DNA of 64,000 nt from Streptomyces sp. NBC_00690 (GCF_036226685.1 NZ_CP109009.1:3410001-3474000), one strand, 5' to 3'. Counted from the stretch's first letter, positions 45,789 through 55,329 are shown. The notes: generated by a model from the sequence alone, not told the origin. Translations and numbers: made by a program.

Positions 45789-48700
45789 ATGCAGATCCGG
45801 CTGACCGTTCTCGCGCCACGCGGCGGGCAGTCCGCGACGGTGGCAGGAGCCGTCGCAGGACAGGCCGGACCGGCCCGTGCCCGCGCTTGCGACGTGCTCG
45901 TCACCGCACCCGCCGGGACGGCCCTCGCCGCCGTGGCGTCCGGTCTGGCGACCGCCGCCGCAGGCTCCGACATATCCGGTGCCGCCGTCGTGCTGTACGC
46001 CGGACAGGAACGGCTCGACGCGCAGCGCCGCATCCTCGGCGAACCACCACTGGTGGACGGCGCCGTGCTGTCCCTCCAGTTCCCGGGTGAGGCAGAGCCC
46101 CCCGGAACGGACGCATCCGCGCAACTCCACGTCGTCGCCGGTCCGGATGCCGGCGGGGTCCACCTCCTGCACGGCGGACAGATCAGCGTGGGGCGCTCCG
46201 CCGACGCCGACGTACCGCTGGACGACCCCGACGTCTCCCGGCTGCACTGCTCGGTGACGGTCGCGGAAGACGGCCGGGTCACCGTCGCCGACCTCGGCTC
46301 GACCAACGGCACCACCCTGGACGGCAGACCGGTCGGCTCCCGCCCCACCCGGCTCAGCACGGGCGCCCTGCTGCGGCTCGGCGAGTCCGCCCTGCGGCTG
46401 GCGCCGGGCACCCCGGCGCCCGCACTGCCGACCGACCCGGACGGCGAGGGACACCTGCGGGTCCCCGACCCCGGTTGCGCACACCTCACCGACGACGACC
46501 CGAGCCGGGCCGAGCACCCGGAGGCGACGGAAGGCGGCGGGCAGCACGGCGAGCCAGGACCGGCCGGAGCGTTCGCGCCCCCAGGGCGAGTGCCAGCGCA
46601 GTTCACACCCGAGCAACCCGCGACAGCCGGCTCGCCCCCTCCCCACCTCCTGGACCTCGAACCGTCCGACCACCCCGAAGGACCGCGCGGACCCGGCCAC
46701 CACGAGGTGCGCGGCGGGCGCAAACGCGGGATAGGGGCGTGGGCGCGGCGACTGACGGGTGGCAAGGAGGGTACGGAGGGCGCCGCAACTGCCGACGCTC
46801 CCCCACCGTGGCCGCCAGCGGGATCCGTGCCCGCCGCCCGGTCGGAGCGGCCGGGCCCGGCCGCGGCCGAGCGCTGGCCCGATCCCGCTGCCGTCCTGCT
46901 CACCGCACTCGGACCCGGCCCCCGGCTCTGGGAGCGCGGCCCGGGACACCCCGAGTCCCTGGTTCTGCGACTCGGGACCGACGACCGCGACGGACTGCCC
47001 TCCGTACCCGTCACCGTGGGACTCAGGGAGGCCGGCTCTCTGGGGCTCGCCGGGCCGCGCACGCGGCTGGCGGGGCTCGCCCGCTGGGCCCTGGCGCAGC
47101 TCACCGCCGCCCACTGCCCCGCCGAGCTGGAGATCGTGCTGATCAGCGCGGATCGCTCGCGCAGCCTGGAGGAACGCCGCGCGGAGTGGGCCTGGCTGGG
47201 CTGGTTGCCACATCTGCGCCCGGCCCGCGGCCAGGACTGCCGGCTCCTGCTGGCCTACGACCGCGAGCAGGCCGCCGCGCGTACGGCCGAGTTGACGCGC
47301 CGGCTCGACGACGGCCCGTGGGGACCAGGTTGGCCCAGTGCCGACCCCCAGGCTGTGGCGGAGGCCGCCGCGCACCACGTCGGCGGGCACACCGTCGTCA
47401 TCGTCGACGGGGACCCGGGTTCCGCCGCACTGCGGGAGGCGACGGCGCGGCTCGCAAGCGTCGGCAGGGCCACCGGAATCCATCTGATCGTGCTGGCGGA
47501 GACCCCGGCCGCATCGCCGAACTCACCGATCGCGGCGACCTACGAGACGGCGTGCGCGGCCTCGCTCGCCTTCCGTGAGTGCGGAGCGGTCGCCATGCTC
47601 AGCGGAGATGTGGCGACGGCACTGCGACTGTTGCGGACGGCCGGTGGGCTACCGGCGGGCCAGGGCACGCTGGCCACGGTGGACGCCGTGTCGGCGGCCT
47701 GGGCGGAGCGCTTCGCCCGGGCGCTGGCGCCGCTGCGCACCGAAGGGCCCGCGGGAGCAGACCCGGGCACCGGACGAGCGGCTGCCGCCCTGCCCCGCTC
47801 GGCCCGCCTGCTGGACGAGTTGGGGCTCGCCCGTGCCACGCCCGCCTCGCTGATGGCACGTTGGGCATCGGCCGCCGACGTACCCCCGCAGAACGGCAGG
47901 TCCGCGACCGATCAACCGGCAAACAGGTGGTCGGACGGGACCGCGGTACTGGGTGCGGGTCCTCGGGGGCCACTCGCCGTGGACCTCGTCAAGGACGGTC
48001 CCCATCTGCTGATCGAGGGGCCTCCGGGGAGCGGGCGTACGGAACTGCTGCGGTCCATCGCCGCGTCCCTCGCCGCCAGCGCCCGCCCCGACCGCCTCGG
48101 TCTGCTGCTCGTGGACGGCGCGGGCGGTGAGCGCGGCGACGGCCTCGGCGTCTGTACCGAACTGCCGCACGCCTGTGAGCACCTGATCGCCAACGATCCG
48201 GTGCGGATGCGCGCCTTCGCCCAGGCGCTCGGCGCGGAGCTGAAGCGGCGGGCGGAGATCCTCGGGTCCACAAACTTCGCCGATGAACGGTCGAGCGGGC
48301 GTACGGCTGGCCAGCGCCCGTCGGGCACCCAGGGGCAGTTTGCCCCCTCCTATCCGCCCGCGGCTGCCCCCGGAACCTCCGCCCGTGGAGACCTCGAATC
48401 CCCTCCGAGCGGCACCCTGCGGCTGCGCCCCGGTGGTCGGACCCCGACCGCTCCCACCGCCGAACGACCGCTGCCCAAACTGGTGGTGCTGGTCGACGAC
48501 TACGACGCGCTGGTGGCCCCCGCGCTGGGCAGTACCGGGCGCCCGGCGGCCGGTTCGGTGGTGCGGGCGCTGGAGGCCGTGGCCCGTGACGGCGAGCGGC
48601 TCGGCGTCCATCTGGTCGCCACCTCGGCCCGTCCCGAGTACACCGCCGACACCGAGTTGGCCCGCGGGACGCGGCTGCGGGCCGTCCTGGATGCGCCGCC

Positions 48701-48998
48701 GGCCGCACCGGGCCCCCAGGAGCCCACCCCGGGGCGGGGTCGCCTGAGACACCGCGACGGGCGGGAGACACCGTTCCACAGCGGCCGGGTCACCGGGCGC
48801 ATCCCTCGTACGGCCACCTTGCGCCCCACTGTCGTCCCCCTGGAGTGGGAGCGGATGGGAGACCCGCCGACCCGCCGTCCCGTACGCGAGTTGGGCAACG
48901 GGCCAACCGATCTCGCCCTGCTGGCGAGTGCGTTGGAGCGGGCCGCCAGCCTGGTGGACGCACGAGCCCTGCCGCCGCTGACTCCTGTTCATCCTTGA
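45789..48998 (+). CDS. FHA domain plus FtsK/SpoIIIE (EssC/EccC-like) ATPase
   Basis: 1,069 residues. A ubiquitin-like YukD/EsaB-type fold may open the protein (1-100). The FHA domain (about 112-205) has VGRSADADVPLDDPDVSRLHC and GSTNGT, so it should bind phosphothreonine peptides. A Pro/Glu-rich linker follows. An EssC/EccC-like segment (about 360-480) contains RLWERGPGHPESLVLRLG and LGLAGPRTRLAGLARWALAQL. The last third is an FtsK-type ATPase: Walker A-like GPPGSGRT at 744-751 with Arg in place of Lys, and Walker B LVVLVDDYDAL at about 896-906. No TM segments were noticed. It is transcribed away from two phosphothreonine-making kinases, an obvious possible partner pair (inference). Confidence 0.85.
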   Translation: MQIRLTVLAPRGGQSATVAGAVAGQAGPARARACDVLVTAPAGTALAAVASGLATAAAGSDISGAAVVLYAGQERLDAQRRILGEPPLVDGAVLSLQFPGEAEPPGTDASAQLHVVAGPDAGGVHLLHGGQISVGRSADADVPLDDPDVSRLHCSVTVAEDGRVTVADLGSTNGTTLDGRPVGSRPTRLSTGALLRLGESALRLAPGTPAPALPTDPDGEGHLRVPDPGCAHLTDDDPSRAEHPEATEGGGQHGEPGPAGAFAPPGRVPAQFTPEQPATAGSPPPHLLDLEPSDHPEGPRGPGHHEVRGGRKRGIGAWARRLTGGKEGTEGAATADAPPPWPPAGSVPAARSERPGPAAAERWPDPAAVLLTALGPGPRLWERGPGHPESLVLRLGTDDRDGLPSVPVTVGLREAGSLGLAGPRTRLAGLARWALAQLTAAHCPAELEIVLISADRSRSLEERRAEWAWLGWLPHLRPARGQDCRLLLAYDREQAAARTAELTRRLDDGPWGPGWPSADPQAVAEAAAHHVGGHTVVIVDGDPGSAALREATARLASVGRATGIHLIVLAETPAASPNSPIAATYETACAASLAFRECGAVAMLSGDVATALRLLRTAGGLPAGQGTLATVDAVSAAWAERFARALAPLRTEGPAGADPGTGRAAAALPRSARLLDELGLARATPASLMARWASAADVPPQNGRSATDQPANRWSDGTAVLGAGPRGPLAVDLVKDGPHLLIEGPPGSGRTELLRSIAASLAASARPDRLGLLLVDGAGGERGDGLGVCTELPHACEHLIANDPVRMRAFAQALGAELKRRAEILGSTNFADERSSGRTAGQRPSGTQGQFAPSYPPAAAPGTSARGDLESPPSGTLRLRPGGRTPTAPTAERPLPKLVVLVDDYDALVAPALGSTGRPAAGSVVRALEAVARDGERLGVHLVATSARPEYTADTELARGTRLRAVLDAPPAAPGPQEPTPGRGRLRHRDGRETPFHSGRVTGRIPRTATLRPTVVPLEWERMGDPPTRRPVRELGNGPTDLALLASALERAASLVDARALPPLTPVHP

Positions 48999-49145
48999 CG
49001 GGCACGTATTAAAGCCCTTCGAGGGGGCATGACGTCACAGGGGGATCACAAAAGCCCGCCGCGGCCCGACGGCGGTATTGCGACGCTGCTGGACCCGGCG
49101 TAGACCTGTCGCTCAATGGGAACGCACGCAAGAGACGGGGCAGCA

Positions 49146-50507
49146 ATGCACACAACTCTTCGTACGGGCAGGGCCACGGCGGTATTAACCGCGGTCGTCG
49201 CGCTCACGGTGGCTGGATGCGGTGGCGATGGCGGGGGAACTCCAAAGAAATCTGGCGAAGCCAAGGACACCGCGCCCACCTCGACGGTTCAACTTCCCCA
49301 ACTGAAGGGGGAGAAGGTCGAAGTCGCGGCCGTCTGGAGCGGGCCCGAGCAGGAGAATTTCGTCAAGGTCCTGGACGAGTTCGAGAAACGCACGGGGGCC
49401 GAAGTCACCTTCGTCCCGGCACAGGACCCGATCGTCAATTTCCTCGGCACCAAGATCGCCGGTGGCAGCCCGCCCGATGTGGCGTTGCTGCCCCAACCGG
49501 GCGCCATCCAACAGGCGGTACAGCGCGGCTGGGCCAAACCCGTCGGGTCGGCGGCCAAAGCGGAACTGGCGAAGAACTACTCGGCCGGCTGGCAGAAGAT
49601 CGGCCAGGTGAAGGGCGAGCAGTACGGCGTCTACTACAAGGCCGCCAACAAGTCGCTCGTCTGGTACAACAGCGCCGCTTTCGACAATGCGGGTGCCAAG
49701 GAACCGAAGACCTGGAAGGAATTCCTGACCACCGCCGAAACCATCTCGGCATCGGGGGTCACCCCCGTCTCGGTGGCGGGCGCTGACGGTTGGACGCTGA
49801 CCGACTGGTTCGAGAACATCTACCTCTCGCAGGCCGGGCCCGAGAAGTACGACCAACTCGCCAAGCACGAGATCAAGTGGACCGATCCTTCCGTGAAGGC
49901 GGCACTGACGGCCCTGGCGCAACTCTTCGGCAAGCCGAGCCTAATCGCGGGCGGGGCCAGCGGTGCGCTCCAGACCGAGTTCCCGGCATCCGTCACCCAG
50001 ACGTTCACCGGTGGTGACCAGCCCAAGGGGGCCATGGTCTTCGAGGGTGACTTCGTCTCGGTCAACATCGCCCAGACGGACGCCAAGATCGGCACGGATG
50101 CCAAGGTCTTCCCCTTCCCCGCGGTGGGAGCACAACCACCGGTCGTCACGGGCGGGGACGCGGCGGTGGCGCTGAAGGACAGCAAGGGCGCCCAGGCGCT
50201 GCTGACCTTCCTGGCCTCACCCGACGCGGCGGCGATCTCGGCCGCGGCGGGGGGATTCCTCTCGCCCAACAAGGCGCTGGACCCGGCCGCGTATCCCAAT
50301 GACGTACTCCGCGACATCGCAAAGGCATTGATCGCATCGGGCGACGATTTCCGATTCGACATGTCGGACCAGATGCCGCAGTCCTTCGGCGGTACTCCGG
50401 GCAAGGGATTCTGGAAGGCCCTTCAGGACTTCCTCAAGAATCCGAAGGACATCACGGGTATTCAGCAGCAGCTGGAGTCCGAAGCGGCCAAGGCGTACCA
50501 GGGCTAG
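49146..50507 (+). CDS. ABC transporter solute-binding lipoprotein (family 1)
   Basis: 453 residues. The signal peptide has lipobox LTVAGC (Cys at about residue 25). The binding fold contains VEVAAVWSGPEQENFVKVLDEFEKRTGA and GTKIAGGSPPDVALLPQPGAI, typical of sugar-binding proteins such as AglE/alpha-glucoside type. The ATG at 49146 follows GGGGCAG; an in-frame ATG ten codons earlier is less likely. It precedes two permease genes, the first starting 3 nt after this stop. Substrate is probably a sugar; no hydrolase is adjacent to suggest which. Confidence 0.94.
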   Translation: MHTTLRTGRATAVLTAVVALTVAGCGGDGGGTPKKSGEAKDTAPTSTVQLPQLKGEKVEVAAVWSGPEQENFVKVLDEFEKRTGAEVTFVPAQDPIVNFLGTKIAGGSPPDVALLPQPGAIQQAVQRGWAKPVGSAAKAELAKNYSAGWQKIGQVKGEQYGVYYKAANKSLVWYNSAAFDNAGAKEPKTWKEFLTTAETISASGVTPVSVAGADGWTLTDWFENIYLSQAGPEKYDQLAKHEIKWTDPSVKAALTALAQLFGKPSLIAGGASGALQTEFPASVTQTFTGGDQPKGAMVFEGDFVSVNIAQTDAKIGTDAKVFPFPAVGAQPPVVTGGDAAVALKDSKGAQALLTFLASPDAAAISAAAGGFLSPNKALDPAAYPNDVLRDIAKALIASGDDFRFDMSDQMPQSFGGTPGKGFWKALQDFLKNPKDITGIQQQLESEAAKAYQG

Positions 50508-50510
50508 GGG

Positions 50511-51863
50511 ATGTCCACCACGGCTCCGGCGGGGGGTCCGGCACGACCGGACTCCCCCGCTCCGCAGCGTAAGAGCGTGATCGGGACCCGTGCATTGATG
50601 GCGGCCGGCTTTCTGCTGCCCGCACTGGTGCTTTTGGGCGCGCTCGTGGTCTACCCCATCGGGTACTCGGTTCACCGTTCGTTCTTCGACCGGTCCGGCG
50701 AGGCATTCGCGGGATTCGACAACTATGTGGAGATCTTCACCGACGAGAGCATCTTCACCGCGGTGAAGAACAATGCGATCTGGGTGGTGGTGGCTCCGGC
50801 CGTCGCCACCGTACTCGGATTGATCTTTGCCGTACTGACGGAACGCGTCCGGTGGGGCACCGCGTTCAAATTGATCATCTTTATGCCCATGGCGATCTCC
50901 ATGCTCGCCTCGGGCATCATTTTCCGACTGGTGTACGAACAGGACCCCGACCGCGGGGTCGCCAATGCGGTCTGGGTGGGCGTGCACGACACCTTCGCCG
51001 AGTCGTCGGTCTTCCCGCGGGCCCGCCCCCTCCCGGTGCATCCACTCAGGGCCGGAGGCGGCGGTTCCTTCGTCACCAAGGAGCCGGTGTCCGCCGGTAC
51101 GCCGGTACTGCTGCCCCTGGTGGGGGTGGCCCCTGCCGTGATGCCGGAGGACGCCCGGCCGGCGAAGGCGCTCACATCGGCGTCGGACGGGAAGATCGAG
51201 GGCACGGCCTGGCTGGACTTCACCCGCGGTGGGGGCGGCAAGCCGAACGTCGTCGACGGCACGGAGCTCGGGCTCAAGGGCCTCAAGGTGGAGGCGGTCA
51301 AGGACGGAAAGGTCGTCGCCTCGGCGCGGGCCGGCGCGGACGGCACGTTCGCCCTACCAGCCGCCGCCGAAGGAGCACAGCTCCGCTTGCCCGCGGAGAA
51401 CTTCCGGGAGCCGTACAACGGGGTCGATTGGCTCGGCCCCTCGCTGGTGACCCCCGCGATCATCGGCAGCTACGTCTGGATGTGGGCCGGCTTCGCGATG
51501 GTGCTCATCGCCGCGGGGCTGGCGAGCGTGCCGCGGGAACTGCTGGAGGCGGCGCGGATGGACGGCGCCAACGAGTGGCAGGTCTTCCGCCGCATCACCG
51601 TGCCCCTGCTGGCCCCCGTCCTGGGGGTGGTGCTGGTGACGCTGATGATCAATGTGCTGAAGATCTTCGATCTGGTGTACATCATCGCGCCGGGTTCGTC
51701 CCAGGACGACGCCAACGTGCTGGCGCTCCAGCTCTACCGCTCATCGTTCGGCACGGACTCGCACCTCGGCCTCGGCAGCGCCATCGCAGTGCTTCTGCTG
51801 CTGCTGGTGCTCCCCGTGATGTTCGTGAACATCCGTCGGATGCGAAGGGAGAGCCGCCGATGA
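50511..51863 (+). CDS. Sugar ABC permease (MalF type) with inserted outer domain
   Basis: 450 residues, about 140 longer than usual. TM1 is LMAAGFLLPALVLLGALVVY. TM2-TM3 are within 90-140 (WVVVAPAVATVLGLIFAVL and LIIFMPMAISMLASGIIF). The region of about 160-308 is hydrophilic and should lie outside. Within it, 226-295 (starting GKIEGTAWLDF, with GLKGLKVEAVKDGKVV and GADGTFALP) looks like an Ig-like/carboxypeptidase-regulatory beta-sandwich. TM4 onward then resumes (TPAIIGSYVWMWAGFAMV), with EAA loop PRELLEAARMDGANEWQVFRRITVPLL. Its TGA overlaps the ATG of the next permease. Confidence 0.93.
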   Translation: MSTTAPAGGPARPDSPAPQRKSVIGTRALMAAGFLLPALVLLGALVVYPIGYSVHRSFFDRSGEAFAGFDNYVEIFTDESIFTAVKNNAIWVVVAPAVATVLGLIFAVLTERVRWGTAFKLIIFMPMAISMLASGIIFRLVYEQDPDRGVANAVWVGVHDTFAESSVFPRARPLPVHPLRAGGGGSFVTKEPVSAGTPVLLPLVGVAPAVMPEDARPAKALTSASDGKIEGTAWLDFTRGGGGKPNVVDGTELGLKGLKVEAVKDGKVVASARAGADGTFALPAAAEGAQLRLPAENFREPYNGVDWLGPSLVTPAIIGSYVWMWAGFAMVLIAAGLASVPRELLEAARMDGANEWQVFRRITVPLLAPVLGVVLVTLMINVLKIFDLVYIIAPGSSQDDANVLALQLYRSSFGTDSHLGLGSAIAVLLLLLVLPVMFVNIRRMRRESRR

Positions 51864-52759
51864 CCTCGAAGGCCCCGAAGACCTCCGCCGGCGATGGGGT
51901 GAAGGCCCGGCAGTCACTCCCGGCACGGATAGCCGCCATGACCGGCGGCGGTGCGATGCGGATCTTCCTCGTCCTGGTCGGGCTGTTCTGGCTGATGCCC
52001 ACCTTCGGACTGCTGGTCTCCTCGCTGCGCGACCCCTCGGACATCGCCGCGAGCGGCTGGTGGCAGGTGTTCAGCCAGCCGGCCCAACTCACGGCGGAGA
52101 ACTACGAAAGGCTCCTGTCGAACGAGGCGATCACCGACTCGCTCTGGGCGAGCGTGGCGATCACCGTGCCGGCGACCGTCCTGGTGGTGGTGATCGGCGC
52201 GCTGGCTGGATACGCCTTCGCCTGGATGGACTTCCCCGGCCGCGACTGGTGGTTCATGGCGGTGGTGGCCCTGCTGGTGGTCCCGGTGCAGGTGGCCCTC
52301 GTACCGGTGTCCAAGCTCTTCGGTGACATCGGGATCTTCGAGACCACGCTCGGCGTCATCCTCTTCCACGTCGCCTTCGGACTGCCGTTCGCGATCTTCC
52401 TGCTGCGGAACTTCTTCGCGGAGATCCCGCGGGAGCTGTTGGAGGCGGCCCGGTTGGACGGCGCCGGCGAACTGCGGCTGTTCGCACAGGTGGTGATGCC
52501 GCTCGGAGCACCCGCCATCGCCTCGCTCGGGATCTTCCAGTTCCTCTGGGTGTGGAACGACATGCTGGTGGCGCTGATCTTCGCCGATTCGGAGAGCGCG
52601 CCGATCACGGTGGCCCTCCAGCGGCAGGTGCGGCAGTTCGGGAACAACATCGATGTACTGGCGTCCGGGGCGTTCTTGTCGATGGTGATTCCGCTCGCCG
52701 TGTTCTTCGCGTTCCAACGGCAGTTCGTCTCGGGGGTGATGGCGGGAGCCGTGAAGTAG
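51860..52759 (+). CDS. Sugar ABC permease (MalG type)
   Basis: 299 residues. The N-terminal 32 residues are basic and cytoplasmic. TM1 is IFLVLVGLFWLMPTFGLLVSSL. The EAA loop is IPRELLEAARLDGAGELRLFAQVVMPLG. It starts at ATG 51860 in an ATGA overlap with the previous permease, so the two are translationally coupled. It forms a heterodimer with that permease. No ATPase gene in the cluster; a shared ATPase is probable. Confidence 0.95.
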   Translation: MTSKAPKTSAGDGVKARQSLPARIAAMTGGGAMRIFLVLVGLFWLMPTFGLLVSSLRDPSDIAASGWWQVFSQPAQLTAENYERLLSNEAITDSLWASVAITVPATVLVVVIGALAGYAFAWMDFPGRDWWFMAVVALLVVPVQVALVPVSKLFGDIGIFETTLGVILFHVAFGLPFAIFLLRNFFAEIPRELLEAARLDGAGELRLFAQVVMPLGAPAIASLGIFQFLWVWNDMLVALIFADSESAPITVALQRQVRQFGNNIDVLASGAFLSMVIPLAVFFAFQRQFVSGVMAGAVK

Positions 52760-52931
52760 GGATCGGTCCCGGCGTCCCGGGGCGGGAGGTCTCGCCGCCC
52801 GTCGGTGCGCACGTCCCACAGGCGGCGCGCACCGTATCGGCGTTCGATGCGCGCCACCTCTCGGGGAAGGGTCCAGCGGCCTCGGACCCCTGGACTGAGG
52901 CGATCCGTCGATGACATCCGGACGACGGACC

Positions 52932-53342
52932 TCATGACAGGGTGAGCTCTGCCCACACCCGTTTGCCCCAGTCCAACTGCTCGGTGCCCCAGCGGCACGA
53001 CAGCGCGGAGATCACTGCCAATCCGCGCCCGCGTTCCGCGTGTAAATCGGCCTCCCGCATCACGGGCAGTCGGGGGGAGGCGTCGAGGACCGCCACCCGG
53101 ACCGCCGACCGTGTGGGCCGTGAGACGACGACGTGAATCACCCGGCACCCGGAGTGCTCCACGCTGTTGGCGACCAGTTCGCTCGCCACCAGTACGGCAG
53201 AATCCGTCAGCTCCGCCAGATCCCACTTCTCCAGCGCGTCCATCACCAGGACCCTGGCTCTACGCACCGACTGCGGTACCCCGTCGAGCACTTCGCTGTA
53301 GCTCGGACATCCGATGGGTACGGATTCTGCTTTCGTCATCAT
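52932..53342 (-). CDS. ATP-binding protein, HATPase_c (SpoIIAB/RsbW-like)
   Basis: 136 residues with the GHKL ATPase core. The N box is VLVASELVANSVEHSGC (about 48-64). AVRVAVLDASPRLP holds the G1-like Asp. ERGRGLAVISALSCRWG is the G2 loop. Such small proteins act as anti-sigma or serine kinases, and in Streptomyces they are very often found beside HTH regulators, as in the whiJ-type loci. Here the HTH-TPR regulator gene lies divergently about 230 nt away. The start is ATG 53342, or the ATG directly after it. Its partner sigma factor or substrate is unknown. Confidence 0.86.
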   Translation of the reverse strand: MMTKAESVPIGCPSYSEVLDGVPQSVRRARVLVMDALEKWDLAELTDSAVLVASELVANSVEHSGCRVIHVVVSRPTRSAVRVAVLDASPRLPVMREADLHAERGRGLAVISALSCRWGTEQLDWGKRVWAELTLS

Positions 53343-53572
53343 GGGAGCCTCATGACAGGTGGGGGGCGCGGGGGGAACCCGCTTCCGCCTGGGCGGGGGC
53401 TGAGGGCGGAAGCGGGGACGGCCGCCTGGCAGGGGCAGCCAGGGGCTCATACAACCGCTTCGGCATCCGGTCAGGGCAGGAAAAACCGGGCGGGGCTGGT
53501 CGCGTGCGACCGGAAATTTCCAAGCCGAGTAGCGGAACGGAAGCCTCAACAGCCACAGGGAGAACCGCTACC

Positions 53573-54820
53573 GTGAACCCCGTGACTGCCAACGTCCGCT
53601 TGAAAACAGCGGTGGAGGAAGCAGGGTTCACCCAGGCCGAATTGGTCGAGAAGCTGAACGAGCAGCTGAGGACCGCAGGCCATCGGGGCACAGTGAGCGA
53701 CAGGACCGTCCGCTATTGGCTGACCGGAAAATCCCGCTGGCCGCACCCGCGCCAACGGGCCGCGTTAGAGGCAGTATTCGGGCGTCCGACCGTCGAACTC
53801 GGCTTCGTTCCACCGGAGGGCCCATTGCTCCGCCGCACCTTCCTCGCCTCCACCACGGCCACAGCGGCCGGGTCCGCACTGCCCGCCACCCCGGGCGCAA
53901 CCGGCCGGGTGGGCACATCGGACGTGGCCAGACTGCGCGCCAGTCTGGACGGTCTGATGGCACTGGACGATGCGCGCGGCGGCCATGCCGCCCTGGAGAG
54001 AACCGCCCTCGCCGGGGCGTCCGAGTGTCTGGGCAACCAGAGCCGGGCCAGCTCCCAGCGCGTACGGCAAAGACTCCTGGGACTCGCCGCCGACTTCACG
54101 GCGACAGCGGCCTGGTCCAACATCGACGCGCGTCACCTCGGTCGGGCACAGAGCCAGCTCAAAGAAGCGCTCTACCTGGCGCGGATGGCCGACGACCCCA
54201 CCACCGAGATGCGGGTGTGGAACTCCGTGGCCATGCTGGCGCACCAGCGCAAGGAGCACGGAGCGGCCGTGGATGCCGCGCACGCGGCACAGGCCACCGG
54301 CATCACCCGGCGCGATCCACTGTTCGCCTCCCTGGCCCACGCCCGTACCGCGATCGGCCATGCGAACAAAGGCGATCGCCAACCCGCCCTGCGCTCGCTC
54401 GGATTCGCCCAGGACCTGTTGGGCAAGGCGGATGCCCATACGGCACGACCGTCCTGGATAGCCTTCTACGGTCCCGCCGAGTTACACGCCCTCAGCGCGA
54501 TCGTGCAGGACCGGCTCGGTGACGCCGCCGAGGCGGAGGCCGCATCGCACCGGGCCCTGGCGGTACTGCCGGACCAGTTCCGCCGCAATCGAGCGCTGAC
54601 GACCGCGCGCCTCGGACTCGCCCAGCTCCACCAGGGGGACACCGAGCAGGCGTGCGACACGGCGTCGTCCGTCTTCGAGCTGATGGCCGGCGGACAACTG
54701 CCGGGACGGATGCGCTCGCTGATGGGCGACTTCTACCGCGACCTCATGGAGCAGGCACCGACCAGTGCGGTGGCGCGCTCCTGGGGCGACCGCTACCGCG
54801 ACCAATGGAGTCGATCGTGA
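53573..54820 (+). CDS. HTH regulator with C-terminal TPR-like domain
   Basis: 415 residues. The N-terminal HTH (about 5-60) has VRLKTAVEEAGFTQAELVEKLNEQL with VSDRTVRYWLTGKSRWP, then ALEAVFGRP. At 80-105, PLLRRTFLASTTATAAGSALPATPG is hydrophobic and Tat-signal-like. From about 110 on, tetratricopeptide-like helical repeats fill the rest (AQSQLKEALYLARMADDPT, AAVDAAHAAQATGI). The start is GTG 53573, with GGGAG about 10 nt before. It is probably a DNA-binding regulator tied to a signal read by the TPR part. The GNAT gene overlaps its stop. Confidence 0.87.
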   Translation: MNPVTANVRLKTAVEEAGFTQAELVEKLNEQLRTAGHRGTVSDRTVRYWLTGKSRWPHPRQRAALEAVFGRPTVELGFVPPEGPLLRRTFLASTTATAAGSALPATPGATGRVGTSDVARLRASLDGLMALDDARGGHAALERTALAGASECLGNQSRASSQRVRQRLLGLAADFTATAAWSNIDARHLGRAQSQLKEALYLARMADDPTTEMRVWNSVAMLAHQRKEHGAAVDAAHAAQATGITRRDPLFASLAHARTAIGHANKGDRQPALRSLGFAQDLLGKADAHTARPSWIAFYGPAELHALSAIVQDRLGDAAEAEAASHRALAVLPDQFRRNRALTTARLGLAQLHQGDTEQACDTASSVFELMAGGQLPGRMRSLMGDFYRDLMEQAPTSAVARSWGDRYRDQWSRS

Positions 54821-55329
54821 ACGTCGAGCTGCGACGGTACGGACACGGCGATCTTCCGGGCATCCGACAGGTGCTGCTGGACGTCCACGCCGATGCGTAC
54901 GCCGAACAGGCGGGCGACCCCTTCGTCCAGCGCTTCCCCTGGTTCGTCGACCACTGGGGCGGCAATCCGGACTTCGCCTGCGTCATCGGCTACGAGGGCC
55001 GGGAGCCGGTGGGCTTCGTCTACGGCGCGCCCTCGGGCAACGGCCGCGAGTGGTGGCGCGAGCACCTGCCCGCCACTCCCGACAATCCGTCGACCTTCGC
55101 AGTCTCGGAGTTGATGGTCCGACCGCGGTGGCGCAAGACGGGGGTGTCGGCCCGTCTGCACGAGTCCCTGCTGAGGCAGCGCGGGGAACACATGGCCGTG
55201 CTCCTCGTCGACACCACGCATCCGCGGGTGCAGGCGCTCTACGAGTCCTGGCAGTACCGCAAAATCGGCGAGCGGCGACCGTTCCCCGATGCGCCGCTGT
55301 ACGCGGTGATGCTCCGAGCGCTGCGCTGA
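54817..55329 (+). CDS. GNAT-family N-acetyltransferase
   Basis: 170 residues of the acetyl-CoA-dependent GNAT fold. N-terminus VELRRYGHGDLPGIRQVLLDV. VSELMVRPRWRKTGVSARLHESLLRQR is the acetyl-CoA P-loop region (motif A, normally Q/RxxGxG/A; here RWRKTGV). LVDTTHPRVQALYESWQYRKIGERRPFP is the usual C-terminal strand with the neighbouring Tyr. The start is GTG 54817 with GGAG 6 nt before; this GTGA overlaps the regulator's stop. Substrate unknown. Confidence 0.9.
   Translation: MNVELRRYGHGDLPGIRQVLLDVHADAYAEQAGDPFVQRFPWFVDHWGGNPDFACVIGYEGREPVGFVYGAPSGNGREWWREHLPATPDNPSTFAVSELMVRPRWRKTGVSARLHESLLRQRGEHMAVLLVDTTHPRVQALYESWQYRKIGERRPFPDAPLYAVMLRALR

Noticed and set aside
45621..47483. Minus-strand 620-codon frame opposite the FHA/FtsK gene
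   Set aside because: The plus-strand product has FHA and FtsK motifs; the opposite frame is low complexity and starts in the middle of the gene.
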